From: Limanda limanda
Lineage: Eukaryota; Chordata; Actinopteri; Pleuronectiformes; Pleuronectidae
Assembly (NCBI RefSeq): GCF_963576545.1
Contig: NW_026870553.1
Location: 62,001-126,000, forward strand
DNA: 64,000 nt
Direction of reading: 5' to 3'
Each line of letters opens with the position of its first letter. Positions within the stretch are counted from its first letter, which is position 1. Positions 25,052-38,231 of this stretch are shown here, piece by piece. The position numbers and the translations under genes are program-made. The notes below the pieces were generated by a model. That model was not told the origin of the DNA and searched no databases. It saw only the letters and a program-made list of their open reading frames with translations.

Positions 25052-26496
25052 GATATTCTTGAATAACTTTTTTTGTGAAGGTCGGAGAGACTTGGAAAGT
25101 GGTTGCATCTGGACTAATTTGGGTCCTGCGGATCGATTGGTACCATCCCCGAGCTTGTACGACCTTCGGAAGAGGTCGACCGACGAAATTCCCCCAAATC
25201 TGAGGAGATATTCTTGAATAACTTTTTTTGTGAAGGTCGGAGAGACTTGCAAGTAGGCTCTACCCCCACTAAATGGGGTAGCGCACATCGATCGGTACCA
25301 TCCTTGAGCTTCTCCGACTTTCGGAAGGGTTAGGGTTAGGGTTAGGGATGAAAGCACATAGGAGAAAGAGATATTCTTGAATAACCTTTTTTGTGAAGGT
25401 CGGAGAGACTTGCAAGTAGGCTCTACCCCCACTAAATGGGGTAGCGCGCATCGATCGGTACCATCCTTGAGCTTCTCCGACTTTTGGAAGGGTTAGGGTT
25501 AGGGTTAGGGATGAAAGCACATAGGAGAAAGAGATATTCTTGAATAACTTTTTTTGTGAAGGTCGGAGAGACTTGGAAAGTGGTTGCATCTGGACTAATT
25601 TGGGTCCTGCGGATCGATTGGTACCATCCCCGAGCTTGTACGACCTTCGGAAGAGGTCGACCGACGAAATTCCCCCAAATCTGAGGAGATATTCTTGAAT
25701 AACTTTTTTTGTGAAGGTCGGAGAGACTTGCAAGTAGGCTCTACCCCCACTAAATGGGGTAGCGCACATCGATCGGTACCATCCTTGAGCTTCTCCGACT
25801 TTCGGAAGGGTTAGGGTTAGGGTTAGGGATGAAAGCACATAGGAGAAAGAGATATTCTTGAATAACTTTTTTTGTGAAGGTCGGAGAGACTTGCAAGTAG
25901 GCTCTACCCCCACTAAATGGGGTAGCGCGCATCGATCGGTACCATCCTTGAGCTTCTCCGACTTTTGGAAGGGTTAGGGTTAGGGATGAAAGCACATAGG
26001 AGAAAGAGATATTCTTGAATAACTTTTTTTGTGAAGGTCGGAAAGACTTGCAAGTAGGCTCTACCCCTACTAAATGGGGTAGCGCGCATCGATTGGTACC
26101 ATCCTTGAGCTTCTCCGACTTTCGGAAGGGTTAGGGTTAGGGTTAGGGATGAAAGCACATAGGAGAAAGAGATATTCTTGAATAACTTTTTTTGTGAAGG
26201 TCGGAGAGACTTGCAAGTAGGCTCTACCCCCACTAAATGGGGTAGCGCGCATCGATCGGTACCATCCTTGAGCTTCTCCGACTTTCGGAAGGGTTAGGGT
26301 TAGGGTTAGGGATGAAAGCACATAGGAGAAAGAGATATTCTTGAATAACTTTTTTTGTGAAGGTCGGAGAGACTTGCAAGTAGGCTCTACCCCCACTAAA
26401 TGGGGTAGCGCGCATCGATCGGTACCATCCTTGAGCTTCTCCGACTTTCGGAAGGGTTAGGGTTAGGGTTAGGGATGAAAGCACATAGGAGAAAGA

Positions 26497-26665
26497 GATA
26501 TTCTTGAATAACTTTTTTTGTGAAGGTCGGAGAGACTTGCAAGTAGGCTCTACCCCCACTAAATGGGGTAGCGCGCATCGATCGGTACCATCCTTGAGCT
26601 TCTCCGACTTTCGGAAGGGTTAGGGTTAGGGTTAGGGTTAGGGATGAAAGCACATAGGAGAAAGA
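26497..26665 (+). repeat. Expanded A monomer, 169 bp, five GGG runs
   Basis: Same HOR position and telomeric length as 24883-25051. The equivalent A in the following copy (28111) has returned to four runs, or never gained the fifth. Confidence 0.95.
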
Positions 26666-29561
26666 GATATTCTTGAATAACTTTTTTTGTGAAGGTCGGA
26701 GAGACTTGGAAAGTGGTTGCATCTGGACTAATTTGGGTCCTGCGGATCGATTGGTACCATCCCCGAGCTTGTACGACCTTCGGAAGAGGTCGACCGACGA
26801 AATTCCCCCAAATCTGAGGAGATATTCTTGAATAACTTTTTTTGTGAAGGTCGGAGAGACTTGCAAGTAGGCTCTACCCCCACTAAATGGGGTAGCGCAC
26901 ATCGATCGGTACCATCCTTGAGCTTCTCCGACTTTCGGAAGGGTTAGGGTTAGGGTTAGGGATGAAAGCACATAGGAGAAAGAGATATTCTTGAATAACC
27001 TTTTTTGTGAAGGTCGGAGAGACTTGCAAGTAGGCTCTACCCCCACTAAATGGGGTAGCGCGCATCGATCGGTACCATCCTTGAGCTTCTCCGACTTTTG
27101 GAAGGGTTAGGGTTAGGGTTAGGGATGAAAGCACATAGGAGAAAGAGATATTCTTGAATAACTTTTTTTGTGAAGGTCGGAGAGACTTGGAAAGTGGTTG
27201 CATCTGGACTAATTTGGGTCCTGCGGATCGATTGGTACCATCCCCGAGCTTGTACGACCTTCGGAAGAGGTCGACCGACGAAATTCCCCCAAATCTGAGG
27301 AGATATTCTTGAATAACTTTTTTTGTGAAGGTCGGAGAGACTTGCAAGTAGGCTCTACCCCCACTAAATGGGGTAGCGCACATCGATCGGTACCATCCTT
27401 GAGCTTCTCCGACTTTCGGAAGGGTTAGGGTTAGGGTTAGGGATGAAAGCACATAGGAGAAAGAGATATTCTTGAATAACTTTTTTTGTGAAGGTCGGAG
27501 AGACTTGCAAGTAGGCTCTACCCCCACTAAATGGGGTAGCGCGCATCGATCGGTACCATCCTTGAGCTTCTCCGACTTTTGGAAGGGTTAGGGTTAGGGA
27601 TGAAAGCACATAGGAGAAAGAGATATTCTTGAATAACTTTTTTTGTGAAGGTCGGAAAGACTTGCAAGTAGGCTCTACCCCTACTAAATGGGGTAGCGCG
27701 CATCGATTGGTACCATCCTTGAGCTTCTCCGACTTTCGGAAGGGTTAGGGTTAGGGTTAGGGATGAAAGCACATAGGAGAAAGAGATATTCTTGAATAAC
27801 TTTTTTTGTGAAGGTCGGAGAGACTTGCAAGTAGGCTCTACCCCCACTAAATGGGGTAGCGCGCATCGATCGGTACCATCCTTGAGCTTCTCCGACTTTC
27901 GGAAGGGTTAGGGTTAGGGTTAGGGATGAAAGCACATAGGAGAAAGAGATATTCTTGAATAACTTTTTTTGTGAAGGTCGGAGAGACTTGCAAGTAGGCT
28001 CTACCCCCACTAAATGGGGTAGCGCGCATCGATCGGTACCATCCTTGAGCTTCTCCGACTTTCGGAAGGGTTAGGGTTAGGGTTAGGGATGAAAGCACAT
28101 AGGAGAAAGAGATATTCTTGAATAACTTTTTTTGTGAAGGTCGGAGAGACTTGCAAGTAGGCTCTACCCCCACTAAATGGGGTAGCGCGCATCGATCGGT
28201 ACCATCCTTGAGCTTCTCCGACTTTCGGAAGGGTTAGGGTTAGGGTTAGGGATGAAAGCACATAGGAGAAAGAGATATTCTTGAATAACTTTTTTTGTGA
28301 AGGTCGGAGAGACTTGGAAAGTGGTTGCATCTGGACTAATTTGGGTCCTGCGGATCGATTGGTACCATCCCCGAGCTTGTACGACCTTCGGAAGAGGTCG
28401 ACCGACGAAATTCCCCCAAATCTGAGGAGATATTCTTGAATAACTTTTTTTGTGAAGGTCGGAGAGACTTGCAAGTAGGCTCTACCCCCACTAAATGGGG
28501 TAGCGCACATCGATCGGTACCATCCTTGAGCTTTTCCGACTTTCGGAAGGGTTAGGGTTAGGGTTAGGGATGAAAGCACATAGGAGAAAGAGATATTCTT
28601 GAATAACCTTTTTTGTGAAGGTCGGAGAGACTTGCAAGTAGGCTCTACCCCCACTAAATGGGGTAGCGCGCATCGATCGGTACCATCCTTGAGCTTCTCC
28701 GACTTTTGGAAGGGTTAGGGTTAGGGTTAGGGATGAAAGCACATAGGAGAAAGAGATATTCTTGAATAACTTTTTTTGTGAAGGTCGGAGAGACTTGGAA
28801 AGTGGTTGCATCTGGACTAATTTGGGTCCTGCGGATCGATTGGTACCATCCCCGAGCTTGTACGACCTTCGGAAGAGGTCGACCGACGAAATTCCCCCAA
28901 ATCTGAGGAGATATTCTTGAATAACTTTTTTTGTGAAGGTCGGAGAGACTTGCAAGTAGGCTCTACCCCCACTAAATGGGGTAGCGCACATCGATCGGTA
29001 CCATCCTTGAGCTTCTCCGACTTTCGGAAGGGTTAGGGTTAGGGTTAGGGATGAAAGCACATAGGAGAAAGAGATATTCTTGAATAACTTTTTTTGTGAA
29101 GGTCGGAGAGACTTGCAAGTAGGCTCTACCCCCACTAAATGGGGTAGCGCGCATCGATCGGTACCATCCTTGAGCTTCTCCGACTTTCGGAAGGGTTAGG
29201 GTTAGGGTTAGGGATGAAAGCACATAGGAGAAAGAGATATTCTTGAATAACTTTTTTTGTGAAGGTCGGAGAGACTTGCAAGTAGGCTCTACCCCCACTA
29301 AATGGGGTAGCGCGCATCGATCGGTACCATCCTTGAGCTTCTCCGACTTTCGGAAGGGTTAGGGTTAGGGTTAGGGATGAAAGCACATAGGAGAAAGAGA
29401 TATTCTTGAATAACTTTTTTTGTGAAGGTCGGAGAGACTTGCAAGTAGGCTCTACCCCCACTAAATGGGGTAGCGCGCATCGATCGGTACCATCCTTGAG
29501 CTTCTCCGACTTTCGGAAGGGTTAGGGTTAGGGTTAGGGATGAAAGCACATAGGAGAAAGA

Positions 29562-31006
29562 GATATTCTTGAATAACTTTTTTTGTGAAGGTCGGAGAGA
29601 CTTGGAAAGTGGTTGCATCTGGACTAATTTGGGTCCTGCGGATCGATTGGTACCATCCCCGAGCTTGTACGACCTTCGGAAGAGGTCGACCGACGAAATT
29701 CCCCCAAATCTGAGGAGATATTCTTGAATAACTTTTTTTGTGAAGGTCGGAGAGACTTGCAAGTAGGCTCTACCCCCACTAAATGGGGTAGCGCACATCG
29801 ATCGGTACCATCCTTGAGCTTCTCCGACTTTCGGAAGGGTTAGGGTTAGGGTTAGGGATGAAAGCACATAGGAGAAAGAGATATTCTTGAATAACCTTTT
29901 TTGTGAAGGTCGGAGAGACTTGCAAGTAGGCTCTACCCCCACTAAATGGGGTAGCGCGCATCGATCGGTACCATCCTTGAGCTTCTCCGACTTTTGGAAG
30001 GGTTAGGGTTAGGGTTAGGGATGAAAGCACATAGGAGAAAGAGATATTCTTGAATAACTTTTTTTGTGAAGGTCGGAGAGACTTGGAAAGTGGTTGCATC
30101 TGGACTAATTTGGGTCCTGCGGATCGATTGGTACCATCCCCGAGCTTGTACGACCTTCGGAAGAGGTCGACCGACGAAATTCCCCCAAATCTGAGGAGAT
30201 ATTCTTGAATAACTTTTTTTGTGAAGGTCGGAGAGACTTGCAAGTAGGCTCTACCCCCACTAAATGGGGTAGCGCACATCGATCGGTACTATCCTTGAGC
30301 TTCTCCGACTTTCGGAAGGGTTAGGGTTAGGGTTAGGGATGAAAGCACATAGGAGAAAGAGATATTCTTGAATAACTTTTTTTGTGAAGGTCGGAGAGAC
30401 TTGCAAGTAGGCTCTACCCCCACTAAATGGGGTAGCGCGCATCGATCGGTACCATCCTTGAGCTTCTCCGACTTTCGGAAGGGTTAGGGTTAGGGTTAGG
30501 GATGAAAGCACATAGGAGAAAGAGATATTCTTGAATAACTTTTTTTGTGAAGGTCGGAGAGACTTGCAAGTAGGCTCTACCCCCACTAAATGGGGTAACG
30601 CGCATCGATCGGTACCATCCTTGAGCTTCTCCGACTTTCGGAAGGGTTAGGGTTAGGGATGAAAGCACATAGGAGAAAGAGATATTCTTGAATAACTTTT
30701 TTTGTGAAGGTCGGAGAGACTTGCAAGTAGGCTCTACCCCCACTAAATGGGGTAGCGCGCATCGATCGGTACCATCCTTGAGCTTCTCCGACTTTCGGAA
30801 GGGTTAGGGTTAGGGTTAGGGATGAAAGCACATAGGAGAAAGAGATATTCTTGAATAACTTTTTTTGTGAAGGTCGGAGAGACTTGCAAGTAGGCTCTAC
30901 CCCCACTAAATGGGGTAGCGCGCATCGATCGGTACCATCCTTGAGCTTCTCCGACTTTCGGAAGGGTTAGGGTTAGGGTTAGGGATGAAAGCACATAGGA
31001 GAAAGA
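29562..31006 (+). repeat. 1445 bp segment, copy 1 (second copy 6581 bp away)
   Basis: Nine monomers: B A A B A A A- A A. Markers are GCGCACAT (29717), AACCTTTTTT (29880), GGTACTATCC (30198) and a 157 bp A (30524). All recur at 36298, 36461, 36779 and 37105, each 6581 bp downstream. The two copies differ at a few places, for example GGGGTAACG at 30524 is absent at 37105. Confidence 0.9.
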
Positions 31007-31324
31007 GATATTCTTGAATAACTTTTTTTGTGAAGGTCGGAGAGACTTGGAAAGTGGTTGCATCTGGACTAATTTGGGTCCTGCAGATCGATTGGTACCA
31101 TCCCCGAGCTTGTACGACCTTCGGAAGAGGTCGACCGACGAAATTCCCCCAAATCTGAGGAGATATTCTTGAATAACTTTTTTTGTGAAGGTCGGAGAGA
31201 CTTGCAAGTAGGCTCTACCCCCACTAAATGGGGTTGCGCGCATCGATCGGTACCATCCTTGAGCTTCTCCGACTTTCGGAAGGGTTAGGGTTAGGGTTAG
31301 GGATGAAAGCACATAGGAGAAAGA
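31007..31324 (+). repeat. B-A junction dimer between HOR families
   Basis: One B with CTGCAGATC and one A with GGGGTTGCG. It joins the 1445 bp segment to the 1606 bp chimera-bearing HORs. The alleles match those inside the 1606 bp unit, so it may be a truncated remnant of an earlier copy. Confidence 0.75.
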
Positions 31325-32930
31325 GATATTCTTGAATAACTTTTTTTGTGAAGGTCGGAGAGACTTGGAAAGTGGTTGCATCTGGACTAATTTGGGTCCT
31401 GCGGATCGATTGGTACTATCCCCGAGCTTGTACGACCTTCGGAAGAGGTCGACCGACGAAATTCCCCCAAATCTGAGGAGATATTCTTGAATAACTTTTT
31501 TTGTGAAGGTCGGAGAGACTTGCAAGTAGGCTCTACCCCCACTAAATGGGGTTGCGCGCATCGATCGGTACCATCCTTGAGCTTCTCCGACTTTCGGAAG
31601 GGTTAGGGTTAGGGTTAGGGATGAAAGCACATAGGAGAAAGAGATATTCTTGAATAACTTTTTTTGTGAAGGTCGGAGAGACTTGCAAGTAGGCTCTACC
31701 CCCACTAAATGGGGTAACGCGCATCGATCGGTACCATCCTTGAGCTTCTCCGACTTTCGGAAGGGTTAGGGTTAGGGTTAGGGATGAAAGCACATAGGAG
31801 AAAGAGATATTCTTGAATAACTTTTTTTGTGAAGGTCGGAGAGACTTGGAAAGTGGTTGCATCTGGACTAATTTGGGTCCTGCAGATCGATTGGTACCAT
31901 CCCCGAGCTTGTACGACCTTCGGAAGAGGTCGACCGACGAAATTCCCCCAAATCTGAGGAGATATTCTTGAATAACTTTTTTTGTGAAGGTCGGAGAGAC
32001 TTGCAAGTAGGCTCTACCCCCACTAAATGGGGTAGCGCACATCGATCGGTACCATCCTTGAGCTTCTCCGACTTTCGGAAGGGTTAGGGTTAGGGTTAGG
32101 GATGAAAGCACATAGGAGAAAGAGATATTCTTGAATAACTTTTTTTGTGAAGGTCGGAGAGACTTGCAAGTAGGCTCTACCCCCACTAAATGGGGTAACG
32201 CGCATCGATCGGTACCATCCTTGAGCTTCTCCGACTTTCGGAAGGGTTAGGGTTAGGGTTAGGGATGAAAGCACATAGGAGAAAGAGATATTCTTGAATA
32301 ACGTTTTTTGTGAAGGTCGGAGAGACTTGGAAAGTGGTTGCATCTGGACTAATTTGGGTCCTGCGGATCGATTGGTACCATCCCCGAGCTTGTACGACCT
32401 TCGGAAGAGGTCGACCGACGAAATTCCCCCAAATCTGAGGAGATATTCTTGAATAACTTTTTTTGTGAAGGTCGGAGAGACTTGCAAGTAGGCTCTACCC
32501 CCACTAAATGGGGTAGCGCACATCGATCGGTACCATCCTTGAGCTTCTCCGACTTTCGGAAGGGTTAGGGTTAGGGTTAGGGATGAAAGCACATAGGAGA
32601 AAGAGATATTCTTGAATAACTTTTTTTGTGAAGGTCGGAGAGACTTGCAAGTAGGCTCTACCCCCACTAAATGGGGTAGCGCACATCGATCGGTACCATC
32701 CTTGAGCTTCTCCGACTTTCGGAAGGGTTAGGGTTAGGGTTAGGGATGAAAGCACATAGGAGAAAGAGATATTCTTGAATAACTTTTTTTGTGAAGGTCG
32801 GAGAGACTTGGAAAGTGGTTGCATCTGGACTAATTTGGGTCCTGCAAATCGATTGGTACCATCCCCGAGCTTGTACGACCTTCGGAAGGGTTAGGGTTAG
32901 GGTTAGGGATGAAAGCACATAGGAGAAAGA
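31325..32930 (+). repeat. 1606 bp chimera-bearing HOR, copy 1
   Basis: Order: B A A B A A B A A X, where X is the B/A chimera. Markers in order are GGGGTTGCG A (31480), GGGGTAACG A (31643), CTGCAGATC B (31806), GCGCACAT A (31961), GGGGTAACG A (32124), B (32287), two GCGCACAT A (32442, 32605) and X (32768). Private changes include GGTACTATCC in the first B and AACGTTTTTT in the 32287 B. Confidence 0.93.
32768..32930 (+). repeat. B/A chimeric monomer 1
   Basis: The 5' part is B type (TTGGAAAGTGGTTGCATC through GTACGACC) and the 3' part is A type (telomeric tract and ATGAAAGCACATAGG tail). The switch lies in TTCGGAAG, which both parents share. Its length is 163 bp, as expected from A and B aligning without net gaps up to that word. 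It carries a private CTGCAAATC allele. The next monomer is a complete B, making this the only context where B-type 5' sequence occurs in two successive monomers. Confidence 0.97.
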
Positions 32931-34536
32931 GATATTCTTGAATAACTTTTTTTGTGAAGGTCGGAGAGACTTGGAAAGTGGTTGCATCTGGACTAATTTG
33001 GGTCCTGCGGATCGATTGGTACCATCCCCGAGCTTGTACGACCTTCGGAAGAGGTCGACCGACGAAATTCCCCCAAATCTGAGGAGATATTCTTGAATAA
33101 CTTTTTTTGTGAAGGTCGGAGAGACTTGCAAGTAGGCTCTACCCCCACTAAATGGGGTTGCGCGCATCGATCGGTACCATCCTTGAGCTTCTCCGACTTT
33201 CGGAAGGGTTAGGGTTAGGGTTAGGGATGAAAGCACATAGGAGAAAGAGATATTCTTGAATAACTTTTTTTGTGAAGGTCGGAGAGACTTGCAAGTAGGC
33301 TCTACCCCCACTAAATGGGGTAACGCGCATCGATCGGTACCATCCTTGAGCTTCTTCGACTTTCGGAAGGGTTAGGGTTAGGGTTAGGGATGAAAGCACA
33401 TAGGAGAAAGAGATATTCTTGAATAACTTTTTTTGTGAAGGTCGGAGAGACTTGGAAAGTGGTTGCATCTGGACTAATTTGGGTCCTGCAGATCGATTGG
33501 TACCATCCCCGAGCTTGTACGACCTTCGGAAGAGGTCGACCGACGAAATTCCCCCAAATCTGAGGAGATATTCTTGAATAACTTTTTTTGTGAAGGTCGG
33601 AGAGACTTGCAAGTAGGCTCTACCCCCACTAAATGGGGTAGCGCACATCGATCGGTACCATCCTTGAGCTTCTCCGACTTTCGGAAGGGTTAGGGTTAGG
33701 GTTAGGGATGAAAGCACATAGGAGAAAGAGATATTCTTGAATAACTTTTTTTGTGAAGGTCGGAGAGACTTGCAAGTAGGCTCTACCCCCACTAAATGGG
33801 GTAACGCGCATCGATCGGTACCATCCTTGAGCTTCTCCGACTTTCGGAAGGGTTAGGGTTAGGGTTAGGGATGAAAGCACATAGGAGAAAGAGATATTCT
33901 TGAATAACTTTTTTTGTGAAGGTCGGAGAGACTTGGAAAGTGGTTGCATCTGGACTAATTTGGGTCCTGCGGATCGATTGGTACCATCCCCGAGCTTGTA
34001 CGACCTTCGGAAGAGGTCGACCGACGAAATTCCCCCAAATCTGAGGAGATATTCTTGAATAACTTTTTTTGTGAAGGTCGGAGAGACTTGCAAGTAGGCT
34101 CTACCCCCACTAAATGGGGTAGCGCACATCGATCGGTACCATCCTTGAGCTTCTCCGACTTTCGGAAGGGTTAGGGTTAGGGTTAGGGATGAAAGCACAT
34201 AGGAGAAAGAGATATTCTTGAATAACTTTTTTTGTGAAGGTCGGAGAGACTTGCAAGTAGGCTCTACCCCCACTAAATGGGGTAGCGCGCATCGATCGGT
34301 ACCATCCTTGAGCTTCTCCGACTTTCGGAAGGGTTAGGGTTAGGGTTAGGGATGAAAGCACATAGGAGAAAGAGATATTCTTGAATAACTTTTTTTGTGA
34401 AGGTCGGAGAGACTTGGAAAGTGGTTGCATCTGGACTAATTTGGGTCCTGCAAATCGATTGGTACCATCCCCGAGCTTGTACGACCTTCGGAAGGGTTAG
34501 GGTTAGGGTTAGGGATGAAAGCACATAGGAGAAAGA
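32931..34536 (+). repeat. 1606 bp chimera-bearing HOR, copy 2
   Basis: Same ten-monomer order and alleles as copy 1. It shares CTTCTTCG (33249 monomer) with copy 3 but not copy 1, so copies 2 and 3 are closest relatives. The last A before the chimera (34211) has GCGCGC rather than the GCGCAC of copy 1, as does copy 3 (35817). Confidence 0.93.
34374..34536 (+). repeat. B/A chimeric monomer 2
   Basis: Same junction and CTGCAAATC allele as the chimera 1606 bp upstream, so it was copied with the HOR rather than formed independently. Confidence 0.97.
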
Positions 34537-36142
34537 GATATTCTTGAATAACTTTTTTTGTGAAGGTCGGAGAGACTTGGAAAGTGGTTGCATCTGGACT
34601 AATTTGGGTCCTGCGGATCGATTGGTACCATCCCCGAGCTTGTACGACCTTCGGAAGAGGTCGACCGACGAAATTCCCCCAAATCTGAGGAGATATTCTT
34701 GAATAACTTTTTTTGTGAAGGTCGGAGAGACTTGCAAGTAGGCTCTACCCCCACTAAATGGGGTTGCGCGCATCGATCGGTACCATCCTTGAGCTTCTCC
34801 GACTTTCGGAAGGGTTAGGGTTAGGGTTAGGGATGAAAGCACATAGGAGAAAGAGATATTCTTGAATAACTTTTTTTGTGAAGGTCGGAGAGACTTGCAA
34901 GTAGGCTCTACCCCCACTAAATGGGGTAACGCGCATCGATCGGTACCATCCTTGAGCTTCTTCGACTTTCGGAAGGGTTAGGGTTAGGGTTAGGGATGAA
35001 AGCACATAGGAGAAAGAGATATTCTTGAATAACTTTTTTTGTGAAGGTCGGAGAGACTTGGAAAGTGGTTGCATCTGGACTAATTTGGGTCCTGCAGATC
35101 GATTGGTACCATCCCCGAGCTTGTACGACCTTCGGAAGAGGTCGACCGACGAAATTCCCCCAAATCTGAGGAGATATTCTTGAATAACTTTTTTTGTGAA
35201 GGTCGGAGAGACTTGCAAGTAGGCTCTACCCCCACTAAATGGGGTAGCGCACATCGATCGGTACCATCCTTGAGCTTCTCCGACTTTCGGAAGGGTTAGG
35301 GTTAGGGTTAGGGATGAAAGCACATAGGAGAAAGAGATATTCTTGAATAACTTTTTTTGTGAAGGTCGGAGAGACTTGCAAGTAGGCTCTACCCCCACTA
35401 AATGGGGTAACGCGCATCGATCGGTACCATCCTTGAGCTTCTCCGACTTTCGGAAGGGTTAGGGTTAGGGTTAGGGATGAAAGCACATAGGAGAAAGAGA
35501 TATTCTTGAATAACTTTTTTTGTGAAGGTCGGAGAGACTTGGAAAGTGGTTGCATCTGGACTAATTTGGGTCCTGCGGATCGATTGGTACCATCCCCGAG
35601 CTTGTACGACCTTCGGAAGAGGTCGACCGACGAAATTCCCCCAAATCTGAGGAGATATTCTTGAATAACTTTTTTTGTGAAGGTCGGAGAGACTTGCAAG
35701 TAGGCTCTACCCCCACTAAATGGGGTAGCGCACATCGATCGGTACCATCCTTGAGCTTCTCCGACTTTCGGAAGGGTTAGGGTTAGGGTTAGGGATGAAA
35801 GCACATAGGAGAAAGAGATATTCTTGAATAACTTTTTTTGTGAAGGTCGGAGAGACTTGCAAGTAGGCTCTACCCCCACTAAATGGGGTAGCGCGCATCG
35901 ATCGGTACCATCCTTGAGCTTCTCCGACTTTCGGAAGGGTTAGGGTTAGGGTTAGGGATGAAAGCACATAGGAGAAAGAGATATTCTTGAATAACTTTTT
36001 TTGTGAAGGTCGGAGAGACTTGGAAAGTGGTTGCATCTGGACTAATTTGGGTCCTGCAAATCGATTGGTACCATCCCCGAGCTTGTACGACCTTCGGAAG
36101 GGTTAGGGTTAGGGTTAGGGATGAAAGCACATAGGAGAAAGA
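34537..36142 (+). repeat. 1606 bp chimera-bearing HOR, copy 3
   Basis: Same order and markers as copy 2, ending in the third chimera at 35980-36142. Directly after it the array switches to the second copy of the 1445 bp segment, so 36142/36143 is a junction between HOR families. Confidence 0.93.
35980..36142 (+). repeat. B/A chimeric monomer 3
   Basis: Same junction and CTGCAAATC allele again, 1606 bp after the second. It is followed by a B with CTTGAAAAG, which differs from the B after the other two chimeras, placing an HOR-family junction here. Confidence 0.97.
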
Positions 36143-37587
36143 GATATTCTTGAATAACTTTTTTTGTGAAGGTCGGAGAGACTTGAAAAGTGGTTGCATC
36201 TGGACTAATTTGGGTCCTGCGGATCGATTGGTACCATCCCCGAGCTTGTACGACCTTCGGAAGAGGTCGACCGACGAAATTCCCCCAAATCTGAGGAGAT
36301 ATTCTTGAATAACTTTTTTTGTGAAGGTCGGAGAGACTTGCAAGTAGGCTCTACCCCCACTAAATGGGGTAGCGCACATCGATCGGTACCATCCTTGAGC
36401 TTCTCCGACTTTCGGAAGGGTTAGGGTTAGGGTTAGGGATGAAAGCACATAGGAGAAAGAGATATTCTTGAATAACCTTTTTTGTGAAGGTCGGAGAGAC
36501 TTGCAAGTAGGCTCTACCCCCACTAAATGGGGTAGCGCGCATCGATCGGTACCATCCTTGAGCTTCTCCGACTTTTGGAAGGGTTAGGGTTAGGGTTAGG
36601 GATGAAAGCACATAGGAGAAAGAGATATTCTTGAATAACTTTTTTTGTGAAGGTCGGAGAGACTTGGAAAGTGGTTGCATCTGGACTAATTTGGGTCCTG
36701 CGGATCGATTGGTACCATCCCCGAGCTTGTACGACCTTCGGAAGAGGTCGACCGACGAAATTCCCCCAAATCTGAGGAGATATTCTTGAATAACTTTTTT
36801 TGTGAAGGTCGGAGAGACTTGCAAGTAGGCTCTACCCCCACTAAATGGGGTAGCGCACATCGATCGGTACTATCCTTGAGCTTCTCCGACTTTCGGAAGG
36901 GTTAGGGTTAGGGTTAGGGATGAAAGCACATAGGAGAAAGAGATATTCTTGAATAACTTTTTTTGTGAAGGTCGGAGAGACTTGCAAGTAGGCTCTACCC
37001 CCACTAAATGGGGTAGCGCGCATCGATCGGTACCATCCTTGAGCTTCTCCGACTTTTGGAAGGGTTAGGGTTAGGGTTAGGGATGAAAGCACATAGGAGA
37101 AAGAGATATTCTTGAATAACTTTTTTTGTGAAGGTCGGAGAGACTTGCAAGTAGGCTCTACCCCCACTAAATGGGGTAGCGCGCATCGATCGGTACCATC
37201 CTTGAGCTTCTCCGACTTTCGGAAGGGTTAGGGTTAGGGATGAAAGCACATAGGAGAAAGAGATATTCTTGAATAACTTTTTTTGTGAAGGTCGGAGAGA
37301 CTTGCAAGTAGGCTCTACCCCCACTAAATGGGGTAGCGCGCATCGATCGGTACCATCCTTGAGCTTCTCCGACTTTCGGAAGGGTTAGGGTTAGGGTTAG
37401 GGATGAAAGCACATAGGAGAAAGAGATATTCTTGAATAACTTTTTTTGTGAAGGTCGGAGAGACTTGCAAGTAGGCTCTACCCCCACTAAATGGGGTAGC
37501 GCGCATCGATCGGTACCATCCTTGAGCTTCTCCGACTTTCGGAAGGGTTAGGGTTAGGGTTAGGGATGAAAGCACATAGGAGAAAGA
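36143..37587 (+). repeat. 1445 bp segment, copy 2
   Basis: Second copy of 29562-31006 with the same monomer order and GCGCACAT, AACCTTTTTT, GGTACTATCC and 157 bp A markers. The three 1606 bp HORs lie between the copies. This fits either an older arrangement into which the 1606 bp HOR expanded or a longer-range duplication. Confidence 0.9.
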
Positions 37588-38231
37588 GATATTCTTGAAT
37601 AACTTTTTTTGTGAAGGTCGGAGAGACTTGGAAAGTGGTTTCATCTGGACTAATTTGGGTCCTGCGGATCGATTGGTACCATCCCCGAGCTTGTACGACC
37701 TTCGGAAGAGGTCGACCGACGAAATTCCCCCAAATCTGAGGAGATATTCTTGAATAACTTTTTTTGTGAAGGTCGGAGAGACTTGCAAGTAGGCTCTACC
37801 CCCACTAAATGGGGTTGCGCGCATCGATCGGTACCACCCTTGAGCTTCTCCGACTTTCGGAAGGGTTAGGGTTAGGGTTAGGGATGAAAGCACATAGGAG
37901 AAAGAGATATTCTTGAATAACTTTTTTTGTGAAGGTCGGAGAGACTTGCAAGTAGGCTCTACCCCCACTAAATGGGGTAGCGCGCATCGATCGGTACCAT
38001 CCTTGAGCTTCTCCGACTTTCGGAAGGGTTAGGGTTAGGGTTAGGGATGAAAGCACATAGGAGAAAGAGATATTCTTGAATAACTTTTTTTGTGAAGGTC
38101 GGAGAGACTTGCAAGTAGGCTCTACCCCCACTAAATGGGGTAGCGCGCATCGATCGGTACCATCCTTGAGCTTCTCCGACTTTCGGAAGGGTTAGGGTTA
38201 GGGTTAGGGATGAAAGCACATAGGAGAAAGA
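37588..38231 (+). repeat. B A A A unit (644 bp) with private TTTCATCTGG allele
   Basis: The B at 37588 has GGTTTCATC instead of GGTTGCATC. Only the next B (38232) shares this, so a very local duplication is recorded. The following A (37743) has GGTACCACCC. Confidence 0.88.

Larger units (their letters stand above)
21830..29561 (+). repeat. Higher-order repeat block of ~1.61 kb decamers
   Basis: The unit is B A A B followed by six A. Copies: 21830-23437 (1608 bp), 23438-25051 (1614), 25052-26665 (1614), 26666-28273 (1608), then a shortened 28274-29561 (1288, two A fewer). Each B is followed by a GCGCACAT A. Length differences come from 157 and 169 bp A monomers. Copies 25052 and 26666 share nearly all markers, including AACCTTTTTT, a 157 bp A and a 169 bp A, so they look like the most recent pair. 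The GGAAAGAC plus CCCCTACT A appears once per full copy (22786, 24394, 26008, 27622). Confidence 0.92.
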
